Below are positions 7,084 to 13,284 of a stretch of 32,090 nucleotides of DNA, in pieces; positions within the stretch are counted from its first letter, which is position 1, and every line of letters begins with the position of its first letter. The notes beneath the pieces were generated by a model. That model was given only the letters and a program-made list of their open reading frames with translations. It did no database searches and was not told where the DNA came from. The DNA is taken from contig WSZJ01000026.1 of NCBI GenBank assembly GCA_009773755.1, positions 794-32,883 of the forward strand, written 5' to 3'. The DNA is from Planctomycetota bacterium (GTDB taxonomy: Bacteria; Planctomycetota; MHYJ01; WSZJ01). Made by a program: the position numbers and the translations under genes.

Positions 7084-8534
7084 GATTTCTTCCTCCAGCA
7101 TCTCGACTCGTCGTCAAACGTCGACAGCGCCCGGTTCGCCTCCCACCAGCCCTTCAGTTCGGCCAGCCCTCGCTTCTCCTCCGCGGGCGCGTTCGCCTCG
7201 GGCAGAAGCTGCTTCAGCGACTTCAGGGCCAGGCGCTTCACCAGCCCTGTCGATGCTTCCGAAGCCAGCCGCAGAAGTCCCTCGATTCCGGCAACTTCCC
7301 CCATTTCGGCCAGCGCCCGTGCCGCTTCCAGCGGGACGTACTCGTGCTCGTCCAGCGTCTCAGCCAGGCGCTTCAGATCCAGAATCGCATCTTTCGCCTG
7401 AAGAATCCCGAGCGCCTTCGCGGCTTCTTCGCGCACGTGCGCGTCCGTGTCCCGCAGCAGATTCCTCAGCATCGGCACGGCTTCCCGGCGTCCTTTCTCG
7501 CCCAGCGACCGCGCGGCAGCGGCGCGAACGTCGGCGTGATCGTCATGGAGGCTCAGCAGAAGCGCTTCGGGCGTGTCGCCCGCGGCGTGGCGGGGAGGGG
7601 GATGCGAGTGGCCGGGGTCGTGGCCGGTGGACTTGAGGAAATGGACGACGAAGAAACCCACGAGCGCGAGCAGCGCGGTTCCGCCTCCGGCAATGGCCAG
7701 CGCGCGGGCGCGGCTTTGGGCCGCGAACACGGCCTTGCCGACCGCGGCGAGGGCGAGGAAGGCGGCGAAGAAGCCGATGATGGTGGGGCCGCTGGGGCGG
7801 TCCCATGAGAAGAGGAGTCCGAGGGCCGAGACGAGGGTGCCGACGATCCAGCCCATCAGGAGGCGAGCGCGGACGGACTGCGCGAAAAGCGTTGCCACGA
7901 CGGCGGGCGCGATGAGGTAACAGAAGACGAGGAGGACGCCTGCGATGGAGACCGAGGATGTGATGACGAAGCCGAAGGTAAGGTAGAAGAGAAAGTCCCA
8001 GAGGCGGACGTTGACGCCTTCGGCGGCCGCGCCCTCGGGATCGAGCGAGATCTTCAGGAACTTCGCGCGATAAGCGTAGTGGAAGGCTCCGACCACGGCG
8101 TAGATGGCGGCCGTCCTGGCGACCTGTTTCCAGGTGACCCAGACGATGCTGCCGGAGAGGAGGGCCTTCAAGTGTTCGCCGCCGTGCGCCGCCCGGTCTG
8201 CGAGGAGCACGGCGACGGCGGTCGCGATCGCGTAGACGAGGCCAATGACCGCTTCCTGCGGCACGCTTTCGTGTCGCGTCCGTGTGAGCGCGAACACGCC
8301 TGCCCCTGCGAGCGTGAAGCCGAGCGAGAGGAAGTACCCCGTCGGGGTTCCGATCTCGTGCCCGTAGAGGAACGCGACGGTGCCTCCCAGCGCCGCGATC
8401 TGGGCCATGGCGAGGTCCACGAAAATGACCTTGCGCGCCAGGACGTGGATGCCCAGGTAGCCGTGGATTCCCACGAGCACGAGGCACGCGAGGAAGGGCC
8501 AGAGGAGAACCTCGATCTTGCTGAGTTCGATCAT
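7080..8534 (-). CDS. ABC-3 (ZnuB-like) metal permease fused to a C-terminal HEAT-repeat domain
   Basis: A 484-residue protein. Residues 1-275 are a polytopic ABC-3 family permease (conserved start region ARKVIFVDLAMAQIAALG; LVFCYLIAPAVVA near 203-213), the membrane subunit for Zn, Mn or Fe uptake. Residues 278-300 add an extra TM helix, followed by a His-rich linker (GHDPGHSHPPPRH, about 304-316). Residues 321-445 form three to four HEAT/PBS-type repeats (DVRAAAARSLGEKG, HVREEAAKALG) and a Trp-rich tail. Ordinary ZnuB proteins are about 260-290 residues, so the C-terminal half is an unusual fusion. Both ends overlap neighbouring genes as ATGA. No ZnuC-type ATPase gene lies beside it. Confidence 0.9.
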   Translation of the reverse strand: MIELSKIEVLLWPFLACLVLVGIHGYLGIHVLARKVIFVDLAMAQIAALGGTVAFLYGHEIGTPTGYFLSLGFTLAGAGVFALTRTRHESVPQEAVIGLVYAIATAVAVLLADRAAHGGEHLKALLSGSIVWVTWKQVARTAAIYAVVGAFHYAYRAKFLKISLDPEGAAAEGVNVRLWDFLFYLTFGFVITSSVSIAGVLLVFCYLIAPAVVATLFAQSVRARLLMGWIVGTLVSALGLLFSWDRPSGPTIIGFFAAFLALAAVGKAVFAAQSRARALAIAGGGTALLALVGFFVVHFLKSTGHDPGHSHPPPRHAAGDTPEALLLSLHDDHADVRAAAARSLGEKGRREAVPMLRNLLRDTDAHVREEAAKALGILQAKDAILDLKRLAETLDEHEYVPLEAARALAEMGEVAGIEGLLRLASEASTGLVKRLALKSLKQLLPEANAPAEEKRGLAELKGWWEANRALSTFDDESRCWRKKS

Positions 8535-9517
8535 TTGAGCGCGCCGGCGACCTCCTTCACAACATGGTCGATGATGGCGATGGCGTCATCTCCTTCGATG
8601 TCGACCTTGACCACCTTTGCGCCCGATTTCTCGGCGATCAGGTTCGGGGCGCTGTCGCTGAAGAACGGCTGCGTCACGACCGCCCGGATTTTTCGTGCCC
8701 GGGCCAGTTCGATGATGGAATTCACCTGGCCGCTTGAGGGAGAGATGCCGGGCTTCGCCTCGATGGTGCCTGCCAGCTTCATTCCGAACCGGTTCCAGAA
8801 GTAGTTCATGCTCGCGTGGTAGGCGATCACCTCCTTGCCCTTCGCGTCCGCCAGGTCCTTCAGCCAGCCGCCCACCTTGCCGGCAAGCTTCTGTTCCGCC
8901 AGGAACTCGTCGAGTTTGCCGTCCGCGGCAACCTGCGCCAGCTTCGCGCCGCCGGCCTCGTCCACCAGCTCGACGCCGAAGAGCGCTTCGTCGATCTTCC
9001 GCTCGTAGCTCTTACGGTTCTTTTCGTAGGTCTCCTTTCCTTTCGGGTCCAGCGCCGACAGTTTCTCGGCGATGCCGCCCGCGACGCCGCGGAGCGCGAG
9101 CGGGTCGAGGCTGTAGTGCGGATTCCCCATCGGGTGAACGTCGCCCATCGACCGGTCAATGGGGCCCTTCGGGACGTCGATGACCCGGACGGAGGCCGAC
9201 GCGTCGAGGTACCCGGCGCTTCCAGGTTGAATCTTTCCGTTCCGGCATCCTTCGAGGAGCAGAGGAACCCATCCGATCTCGAGCTCGAGTCCGTTGACGA
9301 TGAAGAGGTCGGCGCCACGCATCTTGACCATCAGGGATTGCCTGGCGTCCACGAAGTGGGGATCTTCACCCGGACGGGCGAGTGAGCTGACGGACACGCG
9401 GTCGCCGCCGACTTCACGGGCGACGGACCCGAGAGACGGGATTGTCGCGACGACTTCGAGCTTGTCGTCCGCCGCGGCGGGGGAAGCGATGATCAGGGCA
9501 AGCAGCAGTTTTTTCAT
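8531..9517 (-). CDS. ZnuA-like metal-binding periplasmic protein (cluster A-I)
   Basis: A 328-residue secreted protein with a signal peptide (about 1-16, cut near ASPAAA) and the TroA/ZnuA fold pattern. Candidate metal ligands are His54 (GEDPHFVD), His128 or His134 (GDVHPMGNPHYSLDP) and His234 (VIAYHASMNYF), matching the three conserved His of this family. The acidic fourth ligand is expected in the C-terminal lobe. The His-rich loop usual in zinc-specific ZnuA is short here, so Mn or Fe cannot be excluded; the surrounding genes favour zinc. Its stop overlaps the permease start (ATGA). No Shine-Dalgarno is visible; a hairpin at 9523-9558 lies immediately upstream of the ATG. Confidence 0.9.
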   Translation of the reverse strand: MKKLLLALIIASPAAADDKLEVVATIPSLGSVAREVGGDRVSVSSLARPGEDPHFVDARQSLMVKMRGADLFIVNGLELEIGWVPLLLEGCRNGKIQPGSAGYLDASASVRVIDVPKGPIDRSMGDVHPMGNPHYSLDPLALRGVAGGIAEKLSALDPKGKETYEKNRKSYERKIDEALFGVELVDEAGGAKLAQVAADGKLDEFLAEQKLAGKVGGWLKDLADAKGKEVIAYHASMNYFWNRFGMKLAGTIEAKPGISPSSGQVNSIIELARARKIRAVVTQPFFSDSAPNLIAEKSGAKVVKVDIEGDDAIAIIDHVVKEVAGALK

Positions 9518-9522
9518 GAAGG

Positions 9523-9558
9523 AGCGCGAAGGCCCGCGGAGGGCCGGGTCTTCGCGCT
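9523..9558. promoter_or_regulatory. Intercistronic hairpin before the ZnuA-like gene
   Basis: The arms 9523-9536 and 9545-9558 form a 14-bp stem (one non-Watson-Crick pair) around an 8-nt loop, in the 68-bp gap between the barrel gene and the ZnuA-like gene. On the plus strand it is followed by a T-rich run, looking like a terminator facing antisense. In the sense (minus) transcript it ends about five bases before the ATG at 9517, where a ribosome-binding site would be. It could stabilise or process the mRNA, separate porin from transporter expression, or block antisense transcription. Confidence 0.45.
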
Positions 9559-9585
9559 TTTCCTTTCTCGAGGAGTTGAAGGGGT

Positions 9586-10911
9586 TCAGAACTTGTGGGC
9601 TCCGTGCTTTCCGATCAGGACTTCGACCTGGAGCCAGATCGAGTGCTCGTCATAGCCGTGTCCGGTCTGGATGTGCCTGGCGTGGTCGTAGTTGTACTGA
9701 AGCCGGATCTTGCTGAACTCGGTCGGGTACCACGTCAGCGCCGGCGAAATGCGATAGCGGGAGTCATGGAGCGGGTTCAGGGTGTTGAGCTCTCCGTCGG
9801 CGCGGTCGAAGCGGAGACCGGCCGTCCAGCCGGGAGTGAATCCCACGACCGCCTGCGCGTAGTACCCCCAGTCCTGGAACCACTCATGGCCGAACTCCGA
9901 TCCTGCTCCGTCGTCGAAGGCGCCCCTTTCGTACCGGCGCATCAGGAATTCCGCCTGGAACTGCACGAACGGCCAGCCGCGCTCGTTCCTGACCGGCTTC
10001 CAGCGGACATAGAAATCGGCTCCGTAGATGTCCGTGTCCGCATGCCTGCCCGTGGCATTCGGCCCGTGGATGTACGAAACCCCGAACGAGGTCGCGATCG
10101 ACTCCCCGATATCGAGGGTCGAGGTCAGTCGGCCGAGATACGCCAGGTCGCGCCAGGTGCGCAGATCCCGCCGCTCCTGGAAGGACGGAACGACCTCCGC
10201 CCCGTCCTGGTTGAACGAGAACATCGTCTCCCCGAAGGCGTTGTAGACGCCCGCTACCGCTTCGAGATAGAAGGGTGTCGGCGCGAGCCATGACGCATTG
10301 ACTCCGGTCGACCGCAGCCCGTCGGCCCCGAAAAACCGGCTGAACGCGACCGGCTGATCGACAAAATGCCAGGCGTGCGGGTGTTGCCGATTCTGGCGTC
10401 CGAATTCGAGGAAACTGTGCCCGCCGCGGATCTGAAAGCCACCAGGCAGGGACGTCGTCGTGAAAAATGCTTCTTCCAGCTCGATCTCCGACTCGCCTGA
10501 ATCGCTGACCACATAGGTGACGTGCGCCTCGGCGTTGAAGTATGGATCGACCGCGCCCGAGAGCGTCAGCTCGACGTTCTGAAGCGTGAACCCCCGGCCG
10601 GCAGGGTCGTGATGCCCAGGATTCAGCAGGTCCAGCTCCGCATCCCGGGCCGTCGACGTCCCTCCAAGCGCCAGGATGTCCAGCGACACATCGATCAGCC
10701 GCGCCGTCGCGCCGCCGCCGAGGGATACACCCCAGGCCTCGTTCGAGCGCGTCACCGTCTTGTCCGGCGTTTTCTCGGCTTCCTTCTTCTCCAGTTCGTC
10801 GAGTCGCTTCTTCGAAATCTCCAGCTCCTCCCGGATCTTCTGCAGCTCTTCCGACTGCCCCCACGCTGCCAGCGGCGCCAGCAGCGCGGCCATCACAAGC
10901 ACGATGCGCAT
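9586..10911 (-). CDS. Outer-membrane beta-barrel protein, porin-like
   Basis: A 441-residue protein. It has a signal peptide (about 1-19, MRIVLVMAALLAPLAAWG), a short coiled coil (about 21-45, rich in Glu/Lys: EELQKIREELEISKKRLDEL), then about 390 residues of alternating beta-strand pattern rich in Gly and aromatics, ending in a terminal Phe as Omp85-inserted barrels do. The N-terminal coiled coil followed by a barrel resembles phosphate/zinc-type porins of Gram-negative bacteria. Directly upstream of a ZnuA-like gene, it probably forms the outer-membrane entry for the metal. ATG 10911 has GGGGAG about 6 nt upstream. The specific substrate cannot be read from the sequence. Confidence 0.8.
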   Translation of the reverse strand: MRIVLVMAALLAPLAAWGQSEELQKIREELEISKKRLDELEKKEAEKTPDKTVTRSNEAWGVSLGGGATARLIDVSLDILALGGTSTARDAELDLLNPGHHDPAGRGFTLQNVELTLSGAVDPYFNAEAHVTYVVSDSGESEIELEEAFFTTTSLPGGFQIRGGHSFLEFGRQNRQHPHAWHFVDQPVAFSRFFGADGLRSTGVNASWLAPTPFYLEAVAGVYNAFGETMFSFNQDGAEVVPSFQERRDLRTWRDLAYLGRLTSTLDIGESIATSFGVSYIHGPNATGRHADTDIYGADFYVRWKPVRNERGWPFVQFQAEFLMRRYERGAFDDGAGSEFGHEWFQDWGYYAQAVVGFTPGWTAGLRFDRADGELNTLNPLHDSRYRISPALTWYPTEFSKIRLQYNYDHARHIQTGHGYDEHSIWLQVEVLIGKHGAHKF

Positions 10912-10932
10912 GGAAACTCTCCCCGAGTGCGA

Positions 10933-10971
10933 TTGAAAAATGGCCGCGGAAGCATCCATTGATGCTGCGGC
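10933..10971 (-). terminator. Possible terminator or attenuator ahead of the barrel gene
   Basis: On the minus strand the sequence folds as GCCGC...AGCATC-loop-GATGCT...GCGGC (10943-10971, with a 3-nt bulge) and is followed by a short T-run (CATTTTTC, about 10935-10942). This is a modest intrinsic terminator shape between the DUF2946-like gene and the barrel gene, whose start at 10911 lies 22 nt beyond it. It could make barrel expression conditional or partly independent of the upstream genes. Confidence 0.4.
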
Positions 10972-10992
10972 GTGAGACGGCGCGGTGCGGAC

Positions 10993-11334
10993 CTACGCCC
11001 GGGGAGGGGGCGCGCGCGCGGGAGAGTTGAAGTCGAGCGTCGCGGCGACGGCGCGTTCCGAAGGAGCTGACGCTGCAAGGGCCGGCGCGTCGGACGCAAT
11101 CGCCTGTGAAGAAAATGGTTCAGAAAAGGATGGAAGGGCGAGCAAGCCGCAGACCGTGCACTCATCCTCGTCGTGGCAGACGTGGCCGACCGCGTCGCGG
11201 CCGTCCTCGCTGATGCAATGTTCATGGCCGTGAAGCGCTTCGATCCGGTGAAGCGGGCCCGCCGTGCCGGCGACAAAGATCGCGGCGGCGAGAAGCGCGA
11301 AGAGGGATGTGCGGAGAATCGGGCGGGATCGCAT
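10993..11334 (-). CDS. Small secreted or membrane-anchored Cys/His-rich protein, DUF2946-like
   Basis: A 113-residue protein with an N-terminal hydrophobic signal or anchor (about 9-25). After it comes a compact metal-ligand-like segment with HRIEALHGHEHC, then HVCHDEDECTVC, giving a CxxC and several His within about 35 residues, and an Ala/Pro-rich tail ending RAPPPRA. This pattern (His/Cys cluster after a TM, Pro-rich end) resembles DUF2946 proteins, which often sit beside metal transport genes. It may bind metal at the periplasmic face. ATG 11334 is chosen because the signal sequence begins there; upstream codons give no signal. Just upstream are two direct GTTAC repeats (about 11337-11350), a possible but unproven operator. 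Confidence 0.65.
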   Translation of the reverse strand: MRSRPILRTSLFALLAAAIFVAGTAGPLHRIEALHGHEHCISEDGRDAVGHVCHDEDECTVCGLLALPSFSEPFSSQAIASDAPALAASAPSERAVAATLDFNSPARAPPPRA

Positions 11335-11467
11335 CGGTAACACTTGTAACTCTAAACGGTGAGGCGCGGCACGAAGTATCTGAAATTCTGGGTTGCGGGT
11401 CTCGATTTGCGAGGAACGGAACAACGGCCGTCCTCCGGCAAATGCCGGACGGGCGTCCGATTCTCGA

Positions 11468-11575
11468 CTACTTTTTCAACTTCGACTTCTTCACCCGCTT
11501 ACGCGCGGACGACTTCATCGATTCGCTTCCGCATCCCGAGCTGCCGCAGCAGCGCGGTGATTTCTTCAGGGCCAT
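11468..11575 (-). CDS. Possible 35-residue Lys/Cys-containing small protein
   Basis: A short frame begins at ATG 11575, 26 bp after the stop of the heavy-metal-binding gene, with GGAG at an ideal 8-nt spacing. The product starts MALKKSPRCCGSSGCGSE and ends in a Lys/Arg-rich tail. The three Cys in CCGSSGC could chelate metal, which would fit the neighbourhood, but nothing else supports that. An overlapping frame reads EEITALLRQLGMRKRIDEVV, which also looks protein-like but has no start codon nearby. One of the two may be a decayed or frameshifted gene. It is a low-confidence call that relies on the ribosome-binding site. Confidence 0.35.
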   Translation of the reverse strand: MALKKSPRCCGSSGCGSESMKSSARKRVKKSKLKK

Positions 11576-11601
11576 TGCCTCTTCTCCGTAAAGGGGCGCG
11601 C

Positions 11602-12414
11602 CTACTTTCCGCCGCCCTCCGCGGGCAGCGAGGAAACTTTCTTTCCCATCAGCTCCAGCGGCTCGGATGCGTCCTGCCCGGCAAGAAGCGCCTTCTCCGC
11701 CTCGTCGCAGGCCGTCCGGATCGCTTTCGCCTTCACCCGCACCGCCTCCTTCAGATCCGCCGCCGCCAGCTCGACCAGGCCTTCCGAGAGCCGCCGGACG
11801 CGACGGACGCGGGGAAGCGCCGCCGATCCCTTCGGAGCGTGCCCGGCCTGCGTCCTGGCCTCCTGCGCCGCTTCGGCGTACGTAGGTGGAAGCGGCGTGG
11901 GCACGCTGAATCCCTTCGCCTCCTGCTCGCCGGCGGCCGTCTTGAACTTGACGCTGGCGGTGAAATCGACGAACGAAATCTCGAGGTCCATGTCGCACTT
12001 CGAGCACTTGCCGGGCTTGTCGGACGGCAGGACGCAGGCCATCGGGCACGCCCACGCCTTGAGCGCGAGCGTTCCTTCGAAGCAGGGCGCGTCGGCCGAC
12101 TTCCCCGGCGACCATCCGGGGATGAATTCCACGCGGAGCCCCTCCACCGTCGTTACGATCTGACCGCCGTGTTCCGCCGCCGGGAGCTTCGCCGTCGGGT
12201 CGGTCGCCTTCCGGGCCTCCAGCGTCGCGGTCCGCGAGCCGGCGCCCTTGATCGTCACAGTGACCGTCGCGGTCATCCCTTCGACGTCCACCTGCTTCCC
12301 GTCCTTGTCCGTCACGAACACCGTCACCGGCTCGCCGGTGGAGGGCGCCTCTTCGGCGCGCGCCATGAGCGACACGGTCGTCAGTCCGAATGCCACGAGC
12401 GTGAATCGATTCAT
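11602..12414 (-). CDS. Secreted protein with heavy-metal-binding (HMBD-type) Cys motif
   Basis: A 270-residue protein with a signal peptide (1-20, ending MARA). Residues 28-120 form a beta-rich domain. A motif at 122-145 (WACPMACVLPSDKPGKCSKC then DMDLE) matches the heavy-metal-binding domain of P-type ATPases and CusB-like proteins (CPMHP...GKCPKCGM.L), with Cys at 123, 127, 137 and 140; the usual Met-His-Pro is Met-Ala-Cys here. A helical C-terminal region follows (about 170-265). It likely binds a soft or transition metal in the periplasm. ATG 12414 has GGAG 7 nt upstream and overlaps the stop of the truncated barrel gene (ATGA). Confidence 0.8.
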   Translation of the reverse strand: MNRFTLVAFGLTTVSLMARAEEAPSTGEPVTVFVTDKDGKQVDVEGMTATVTVTIKGAGSRTATLEARKATDPTAKLPAAEHGGQIVTTVEGLRVEFIPGWSPGKSADAPCFEGTLALKAWACPMACVLPSDKPGKCSKCDMDLEISFVDFTASVKFKTAAGEQEAKGFSVPTPLPPTYAEAAQEARTQAGHAPKGSAALPRVRRVRRLSEGLVELAAADLKEAVRVKAKAIRTACDEAEKALLAGQDASEPLELMGKKVSSLPAEGGGK

Positions 12415-12590
12415 GGGTTTCTCCGCGCCTGGAAGGCCAGGCCCGCGGTCAGGACGCCGCGGAGCCGCTGGTCCGGTTCTTCGTGGACGCCATTGTAAAG
12501 CTGAATGGGAATCGGGAGCTGGACGAAGAACGGGCCGGCATTGAGCCGCAGGCCCGGTGCGACGAACCACCGGAACCCGCCAGAGTTTTT
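12411..12590 (-). pseudogene. 3' remnant of an outer-membrane or transporter-like gene
   Basis: In the frame that ends with the TGA overlapping the ATG at 12414, about 55 codons look like the last strands of a beta-barrel: FRWFVAPGLRLNAG, FFVQLPIPIQLYNGV, DQRLRGVLTAGLAF. The ATGA overlap shows it was the cistron before the heavy-metal-binding gene. Further 5', protein-like sequence stops at a T-rich tract (12586-12634) and the plus-strand CBS gene begins at 12669. The gene is therefore cut off with no start codon, most likely by a rearrangement that placed the CBS gene here. The original promoter of the metal operon may have been lost with it. Confidence 0.6.
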
Positions 12591-12634
12591 GCATTTCGTT
12601 TTTCGTTTTTTGTTTTTCGTTTCGTCGCCTTTGC
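12586..12634. repeat. Low-complexity TTTTTCG-type tract
   Basis: A run of T-rich units (GTTTTTGC, ATTTCG, TTTTTCG, TTTTTTG, TTTTTCG, TTTCG) stands out sharply from the GC-rich surroundings. It lies exactly where the truncated minus-strand barrel gene loses coding character and just before the ribosome-binding site of the CBS gene. It could be a rearrangement scar or a slippage-prone tract. It could also supply an AT-rich promoter region for the CBS gene. Confidence 0.65.
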
Positions 12635-12668
12635 CTTCAATGCCTCTCCCAAACCCAGGAGATCCCCC

Positions 12669-13247
12669 ATGTTCGTCCGCGACTGGATGTCCTCCCCCGC
12701 CGTCACGATCCAGGCCCGCATGCCGGCCCCGGTCGCGCTCGAGTTCATGCAGAAACACCGCATCCGCCGCCTGCCCGTCGTCGAGAGCGGGACGCTCGTC
12801 GGAATCATCACGAAGAGCGACCTCGAGAGCGAACTCGGCAAGCACAAGGGAGACCGGTCGACCTCGAAGAAGAAGATCGAAGACGTCATGACCCCCGGCC
12901 CCTACACCGTCTCGCCCGACGATCTGTTCGAGAGCGCCGCGCTTCTCATGCTCAAGCAGAAAATCTCCGGCCTCCCCGTCGTGAAGAACGACGCCGTCGT
13001 CGGCATGCTTACAGAGTCCGACGTCTTCCGCGCCTTCGCCGCCATGATGGGCCTCGCCGAACAGGGGCCGCGCATCACCATGCAGATTCCCGACGGCGAA
13101 GACCTCCTCGAGGGCGTCCGCAAGCGCGTCGGCAGGCTCAAGATCCGCACACTCGTGACTCTTCACAATCCCCGAGCCAGACGCTGGGAAGTCGCGGTGA
13201 AACTGCGAGGGCGGATGGCAGAGATGGAAGAGGCGGCAAAGAAGTAG
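12669..13247 (+). CDS. CBS-domain pair protein with C-terminal ACT-like region (AcuB-like)
   Basis: A 192-residue cytoplasmic protein. CBS domain 1 spans about 1-58 (VRDWMSSPAVTIQ..., RRLPVVESGTLVGIITKSDL). CBS domain 2 spans about 72-128 (VMTPGPYTVSPDDLFE..., ISGLPVVKNDAVVGMLTESD). A C-terminal beta-alpha region (about 138-192) resembles an ACT domain. This order matches AcuB-type proteins, thought to sense adenine nucleotides and influence acetyl-CoA synthetase or related metabolism. ATG 12669 has AGGAG about 7 nt upstream. It is the only plus-strand gene between two long minus-strand blocks and abuts a truncated gene upstream, so its position may be recent. Confidence 0.85.
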   Translation: MFVRDWMSSPAVTIQARMPAPVALEFMQKHRIRRLPVVESGTLVGIITKSDLESELGKHKGDRSTSKKKIEDVMTPGPYTVSPDDLFESAALLMLKQKISGLPVVKNDAVVGMLTESDVFRAFAAMMGLAEQGPRITMQIPDGEDLLEGVRKRVGRLKIRTLVTLHNPRARRWEVAVKLRGRMAEMEEAAKK

Positions 13248-13284
13248 GCCCCGATGCAGGTGGTGAATCAAGCGCGTCGATCCG

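Noticed and set aside
11335..11360. Zur operator upstream of the DUF2946-like gene
   Set aside because: The GTTAC repeats are direct rather than palindromic and do not match the Zur consensus I know. They are mentioned only as a possible site.
11576..12115. Longer minus-strand frame running into the 35-residue small ORF
   Set aside because: Upstream of ATG 11575 it is a shadow of the heavy-metal-binding gene, so only the short 3' part was kept as a candidate.
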